From positions 1-20,911 of the forward strand of contig JAHDHM010000006.1 in assembly GCA_020631315.1 (NCBI GenBank): a stretch of DNA of 20,911 nucleotides. Reading direction: 5' to 3'. The stretch is from Acidimicrobiales bacterium. GTDB lineage: Bacteria; Actinomycetota; Acidimicrobiia; Acidimicrobiales; Poriferisodaliceae. Numbering within the stretch: position 1 is the first letter of the stretch; the number at the start of each line of letters is the position of its first letter. Below the pieces are notes generated by a model. That model saw only the letters and a list, made by a program, of their open reading frames with translations, was not told where the DNA came from and did no database searches. Of this stretch, positions 18,017 through 20,911 are shown piece after piece. Both the position numbers and the translations under genes were made by a program.

Positions 18017-18286
18017 ATGACGCAGGACGAGGGAGAGCGCGCGGGCGGTGACGAGATCGTCGACTGCGAAGCAGCACTGAACACGCTCTACACCTTTCTC
18101 GACGGAGCCCTCGACGATCAGCGTCGCAGCGCCATCCGCGAGCACCTCGACGACTGCGGTCACTGCCTCGAGACCTACGCCTTCGAGACCGAGGTGCGCC
18201 AGGTGGTGGCGACCAAGGCCGTCGAGCGCGTGCCCGACGGACTGAAGGAGCGGATCGCGCAGCGGTTGCGTTCCCTCGAGCCGTGA
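18017..18286 (+). CDS. rsrA: Zinc-binding, redox-sensing anti-sigma factor (RsrA-like)
   Basis: Role: binds SigR in reduced, zinc-loaded form; oxidation of its cysteines ejects zinc and frees the sigma factor. Seen: 89 aa from the ATG at 18017, which has a strong GGAGGAG (18007-18013) just upstream. A GTG at 17993 overlapping the sigma stop (GTGA) is in frame and would add 8 residues, so coupling is possible. The ZAS motif H-x3-C-x2-C is at His43, Cys47 and Cys50 (REHLDDCGHC), and Cys17 (VDCEAAL) matches RsrA Cys11, the residue that forms the trigger disulfide. LYTFLDGALDD and CLETYAFE are also RsrA-like. No membrane span, so it is soluble. It matches the mycothiol-system anti-sigma-R family in size. 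Confidence 0.93.
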   Translation: MTQDEGERAGGDEIVDCEAALNTLYTFLDGALDDQRRSAIREHLDDCGHCLETYAFETEVRQVVATKAVERVPDGLKERIAQRLRSLEP

Positions 18287-18311
18287 TGTTCCCGTCCTGT
18301 TGAGAAGGCTC

Positions 18312-18317
18312 TACGAT
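18312..18317 (+). promoter_or_regulatory. Probable -10 box giving a leaderless transcript of the small membrane gene
   Basis: TACGAT ends 7 nt before the ATG at 18325. There is no Shine-Dalgarno sequence. This box would also drive the metalloprotease, tilS and hpt genes downstream. Confidence 0.45.
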
Positions 18318-18324
18318 GTCCCCC

Positions 18325-18456
18325 ATGTTGCTCGCCGCCCAGGAATGGCATTTCTGGATCGCCCCGCTGCTCGCCGCCGGCGCAGTGGCCCTGGTCCTCG
18401 CACTCGTCGTCGGCTACCTCGTGAAGGTCGTCGCGCCGAAGTACCCGCGTCGCTGA
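18325..18456 (+). CDS. Small single-span membrane protein (43 aa)
   Basis: Seen: ATG at 18325 to TGA at 18454-18456. The protein is a short N-terminal stretch (MLLAAQEWHFW), one hydrophobic helix of about 20-24 residues (IAPLLAAGAVALVLALVVGY) and a basic tail (LVKVVAPKYPRR). The charge distribution predicts the C-terminus inside. Codon use is strongly GC3-rich like the neighbours. An in-frame ATG at 18316 would add 3 residues but overlaps the -10 box. Context: 38 nt after the anti-sigma gene and 25 nt before the DUF2342 metalloprotease gene, same strand. Function is not recognised; it might anchor or regulate a neighbour, or be an independent small protein. Confidence 0.75.
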   Translation: MLLAAQEWHFWIAPLLAAGAVALVLALVVGYLVKVVAPKYPRR

Positions 18457-18481
18457 GTCTGATCGGTACGCGAGCGAACCC

Positions 18482-19546
18482 ATGAGCGACGCCACCGTCG
18501 ACTGGGAGCTCGCGAGCCGTATCGCGCGAAAGGTCGCCGGCAACGAGCCGTTGGCGACGTCGTATCTGTACGACTCGCTCGAGCCCGACTTCGCCGAGGC
18601 GACCGTGCTCGCCGAGCAGTTGGTGAGCGCCGAGACCGGCTTGGTCTCACTCGACGGTCCTGCACGTGCACGGGTCATCGATCGCGGCGACTGGATCGAT
18701 GCGAACATCCGCTCGTTCCAGCGGCTGCTGCGTCCGCTCACCGACAAGGTCACCGAGTCGCTCGACGGTCCGTTCTCGTCGATCAGTGGTCGTGTGGCGG
18801 CAGTGCAGCTCGGCACGGTGCTCGGTTGGATGTCGCGCCGTGTGCTCGGTCAGTACGACCTCTTGCTCGCCGAGGACGACGATCCAGAGGACCAGGATCT
18901 CGTCTACTACGTGGGTCCCAACGTGCTCGCGATCGAGAAGCGGTTCGCCTTCGCCCCGAAGGAGTTCCGGCTCTGGCTTGCGACGCACGAGCTGACCCAC
19001 CGGGCGCAGTTCACCGGTGTGCCCTGGATGCGTCCTCACTTCATCTCGCTGGTCGAGCGCACGCTCGACGAGGTCGATCCGGACCCTGATCGGATCATGG
19101 CCGGTGTGAAGCGCCTCATCGAGGAGAAGCGCAAGGGCGAGACCACTGCGCTCGACAACGGTCTCGCCGCGCTGTTCGCGAGTCCCGAGCAGCAGGTCGT
19201 GCTCGACGAGATCGCCGGTCTGATGAGCCTGCTCGAAGGCCATGGCGACGTCACCATGACGCGCGCCGCACGCGAGCACGTGCCCAGCGCCGAGCGTTTC
19301 CACCGTGTACTGCATCAGCGCCGTACGCAGCCCAAGGGCGTCGCGAAGGTGATGCAGAAGCTGATGGGCATCGAGGCGAAGCTCGCCCAGTACGAACAGG
19401 GTGAGCGGTTCATCGAGGCCATCGAGGCCGAACGTGGTGACCGCGCCATCGACGTGATCTGGCGCGACGCTGCGCACCTGCCGACGCTCGAGGAGATCAA
19501 GGCTCCCGGCACCTGGCTCGATCGGGTCTCGGCGCCGGTCGCGTGA
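18482..19546 (+). CDS. Zinc-dependent metalloprotease-like protein, DUF2342 / F420-associated family
   Basis: Seen: 354 aa from the ATG at 18482. The zinc motif HELTH is at 169-173 (WLATHELTHRAQF), and the typical family block GTVLGWMSRRVLGQYDLLL is at about 111-129. No signal peptide or membrane span, so it appears cytoplasmic. Known: the family (DUF2342, also annotated as 'coenzyme F420 biosynthesis associated') is widespread in actinobacteria and is linked to tilS and hpt, as in M. tuberculosis Rv3626c-Rv3625c-Rv3624c. Its substrate is not established, and the F420 label rests on phylogenetic co-occurrence. Context: the stop overlaps the tilS start in GTGA, so the two are translationally coupled. 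No F420 biosynthesis genes are seen in this window. Confidence 0.92.
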   Translation: MSDATVDWELASRIARKVAGNEPLATSYLYDSLEPDFAEATVLAEQLVSAETGLVSLDGPARARVIDRGDWIDANIRSFQRLLRPLTDKVTESLDGPFSSISGRVAAVQLGTVLGWMSRRVLGQYDLLLAEDDDPEDQDLVYYVGPNVLAIEKRFAFAPKEFRLWLATHELTHRAQFTGVPWMRPHFISLVERTLDEVDPDPDRIMAGVKRLIEEKRKGETTALDNGLAALFASPEQQVVLDEIAGLMSLLEGHGDVTMTRAAREHVPSAERFHRVLHQRRTQPKGVAKVMQKLMGIEAKLAQYEQGERFIEAIEAERGDRAIDVIWRDAAHLPTLEEIKAPGTWLDRVSAPVA

Positions 19547-20484
19547 ACCACCCACCGTCGGTCGACGCCGGCGGTACCGAGCCGTCATCGACGTCGACGA
19601 ACACCGACGCGGTCGATCTGCTCGATGAGCTGTCAGCGCGCTGCCGTTTCCCCGAGTCGGGTCGACTGGTCTGTGCGGTCTCGGGCGGAGCCGACTCGCT
19701 TGCGTTGTTGGTCTTGGCCGGCCACACGGGTCGGCCGGTCGAGGCGGTGCACGTCGATCACGGCATCCGCCGGGGGAGCGACGTCGAGTTCCAGGCGGTC
19801 GCGGCGGTCGCCGAGCGTGTCGGCGCCTCGTCGCGCCGCATCACCCTCGATGTGGTCGACGGTCCGAACCTCGAAGCCCGGGCTCGCGAGGCCCGTCTCG
19901 CCGCACTGCCCGACGACGCGCTGCTCGGACACACGGCCGACGACCGCGCCGAGTGGGTGCTGCTCGCGTTGGCTCGCGGTGCCGGCCTCGACGGGGTCGC
20001 GTCGATGGCGGCGCAACGGCGACCGCTGCTCGGACTGCGAGCCGCGGAGACCCGCGACCTGTGCCGGCTCCTCGGCATCGAGCCGATCGCCGATCCGCAC
20101 AACGAGGACACTCGTTTCCGACGGGTACGTGTCCGCAGGGAGCTCCTGCCACTGATGGCCGATATCGCGGAGCGTGACGTCGTGCCACTGTTGGATCGGT
20201 TCGCGTCGGTCGCGGGGGAGGACGCTGCGCTGCTCGACCAGCTCGCATCGCAGCTCGATCCGACCGACTGTCGAGCGCTGGCCGCGGCGCCCCCTCCGTT
20301 GGCTCGCCGGGCCGTCCGTCGTTGGCTGAACGACGGCGTACCGATCGACGCTGCATCGACCGAGCGGGTCATGGACGTCGTCGGTGGGCGCCGACGCGCG
20401 ACGGAGATCACCGGTGGGCGTCGAGTGAGTCGTCATGCGCAGCGGCTCGTCGTGTCGCCGCCTGCAGCTACGGTCGAGCCGTGA
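19543..20484 (+). CDS. tilS: tRNA(Ile)-lysidine synthase
   Basis: Role: ATP-dependent addition of lysine to C34 of tRNA-Ile(CAU), making it read AUA. It is essential in most bacteria. Seen: 313 aa, GTG start overlapping the previous stop by 4 nt. The PP-loop SGGADS is at 47-52, followed by VHVDHGIRRGSD, the GHTADDRAEWVLLALARGAG block (usually HTxDDQAET, so Gln is replaced by Arg), and NEDTRFRRVRVRRELLPLM, the family RVRxxLLPxL region. The protein is short, with only a minimal C-terminal domain, as is common in actinobacteria. Context: its TGA overlaps the hpt GTG, giving a chain of overlapping genes metalloprotease-tilS-hpt. Confidence 0.94.
   Translation: MNHPPSVDAGGTEPSSTSTNTDAVDLLDELSARCRFPESGRLVCAVSGGADSLALLVLAGHTGRPVEAVHVDHGIRRGSDVEFQAVAAVAERVGASSRRITLDVVDGPNLEARAREARLAALPDDALLGHTADDRAEWVLLALARGAGLDGVASMAAQRRPLLGLRAAETRDLCRLLGIEPIADPHNEDTRFRRVRVRRELLPLMADIAERDVVPLLDRFASVAGEDAALLDQLASQLDPTDCRALAAAPPPLARRAVRRWLNDGVPIDAASTERVMDVVGGRRRATEITGGRRVSRHAQRLVVSPPAATVEP
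20469..20474 (+). promoter_or_regulatory. Possible -10 box inside the tilS end for leaderless hpt
   Basis: TACGGT ends 6 nt before the hpt GTG at 20481, inside the last codons of tilS. The hexamer matches the hppA -10. Because hpt is also coupled to tilS by overlap, this may be coincidence. Confidence 0.3.
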
Positions 20485-20911
20485 CCTCGGACTCGACATC
20501 GCTGAACATCATCGAGAACGACGCACGGGTCGGCGACCTCGCCGTCACGTCGGACGAACTGCACGCCCGAGTCGACGCCATCGCTGCGCAGCTCGCCGCC
20601 GAGTTGGCGGGCACCACGCCATTGTTCGTCGGCGTGCTGACCGGCTCGTTCGTGTTCCTGGCCGATCTCGTCCGAGCGGTCGATCTCCCGATCGAGATCG
20701 ACATGATCGCCGTCTCGTCCTACGGCGACTCGACGGACTCGACCGGCGTCGTTCGTTTGCTGAAGGACCTGGACAGCGACATCGAAGGTCGTGACGTCGT
20801 CCTCGTCGAGGACATCATCGACTCGGGTCTCACGATCGATTACCTGCGTGCCACCTTCGCTGCTCGATGCGTCGCTGCGTCGACACGCCCGTCGGCGGGT
20901 CCGCCTGAGCG
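20481..20911 (+). CDS. hpt: Hypoxanthine phosphoribosyltransferase (3' end cut by window edge)
   Basis: Role: purine salvage, converting hypoxanthine or guanine plus PRPP to IMP or GMP. Seen: 143 codons from the GTG at 20481, overlapping the tilS stop in GTGA. The conserved LFVGVLTGSFVFLADL (pyrophosphate loop), EIDMIAVSSYGDST and the PRPP-binding motif VVLVEDIIDSGLT are all present and in order. After about residue 129 the sequence stops looking like the family: where R-D-P-x-S-L-x-V-C-x-L-L-x-K-P-E-R is expected, the frame reads RCVAASTRPSAGPPER. A DASLR string is present in another frame from 20866, hinting at small indels near the window edge. Next gene in related genomes is usually ftsH. 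Confidence 0.9.
   Translation, partial: MTSDSTSLNIIENDARVGDLAVTSDELHARVDAIAAQLAAELAGTTPLFVGVLTGSFVFLADLVRAVDLPIEIDMIAVSSYGDSTDSTGVVRLLKDLDSDIEGRDVVLVEDIIDSGLTIDYLRATFAARCVAASTRPSAGPPE

Overview
The window is high-GC (roughly two thirds G+C), densely coding and strongly GC3-biased DNA. It most resembles a free-living, probably marine actinobacterium, and my best guess is the Acidimicrobiia (Ilumatobacter-like). Reasons: a SigR/RsrA-type thiol-stress sigma and anti-sigma pair, a topoisomerase I ending in a lysine-rich tail instead of zinc fingers, the DUF2342 metalloprotease - tilS - hpt order known from actinobacteria (in Mycobacterium tuberculosis Rv3626c-Rv3625c-Rv3624c), and many GTG starts that sit just downstream of TANNNT -10 boxes. 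The genus is inference, not proof.

Layout. (1) 1-2433, minus strand: two tandem paralogous exported beta-propeller-like proteins; the downstream copy runs off the left edge. (2) 2549-4905, plus: a VWA-domain protein and a 4-nt-overlapping STAS protein whose phospho-acceptor serine is replaced by aspartate. (3) 4992-11472, plus: four membrane proteins, each with its own control region: NhaA Na+/H+ antiporter, a membrane pyrophosphatase with the K+-dependent signature, an ammonium transporter, and a DUF368 protein (the PopT undecaprenyl-phosphate translocase family). Strong perfect hairpins follow hppA and amtB. (4) 11604-16812, plus: topA, an MFS transporter in the place where many actinobacteria have tmk or an MFS-Tmk fusion, and holB (delta prime). 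(5) 16850-17351, minus: tRNA-Thr(CGT) and a probable 123-aa orphan gene with 21-bp internal repeats. (6) 17424-20911, plus: sigR-like, rsrA-like, a 43-codon single-span membrane protein, a DUF2342 zinc metalloprotease, tilS, and the start of hpt.

How the parts fit. NhaA, the K+-dependent pyrophosphatase and DUF368 all fit life in a sodium-rich or mildly alkaline habitat (ion circuits and lipid-carrier recycling), though they look like neighbours with separate promoters rather than one operon. topA/holB is a replication block. sigR/rsrA is a redox-responsive regulatory pair. tilS and hpt are housekeeping genes that normally precede ftsH.

I found no mobile element, CRISPR array, phage or defence island, and no clearly new multi-gene system. 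The most unusual items are the recurring leaderless promoter layout, the phosphomimetic STAS protein, the orphan minus-strand gene with heptad repeats, the tiny membrane protein, the missing tmk, and a family-inconsistent stretch at the very end of hpt that may be sequence error.
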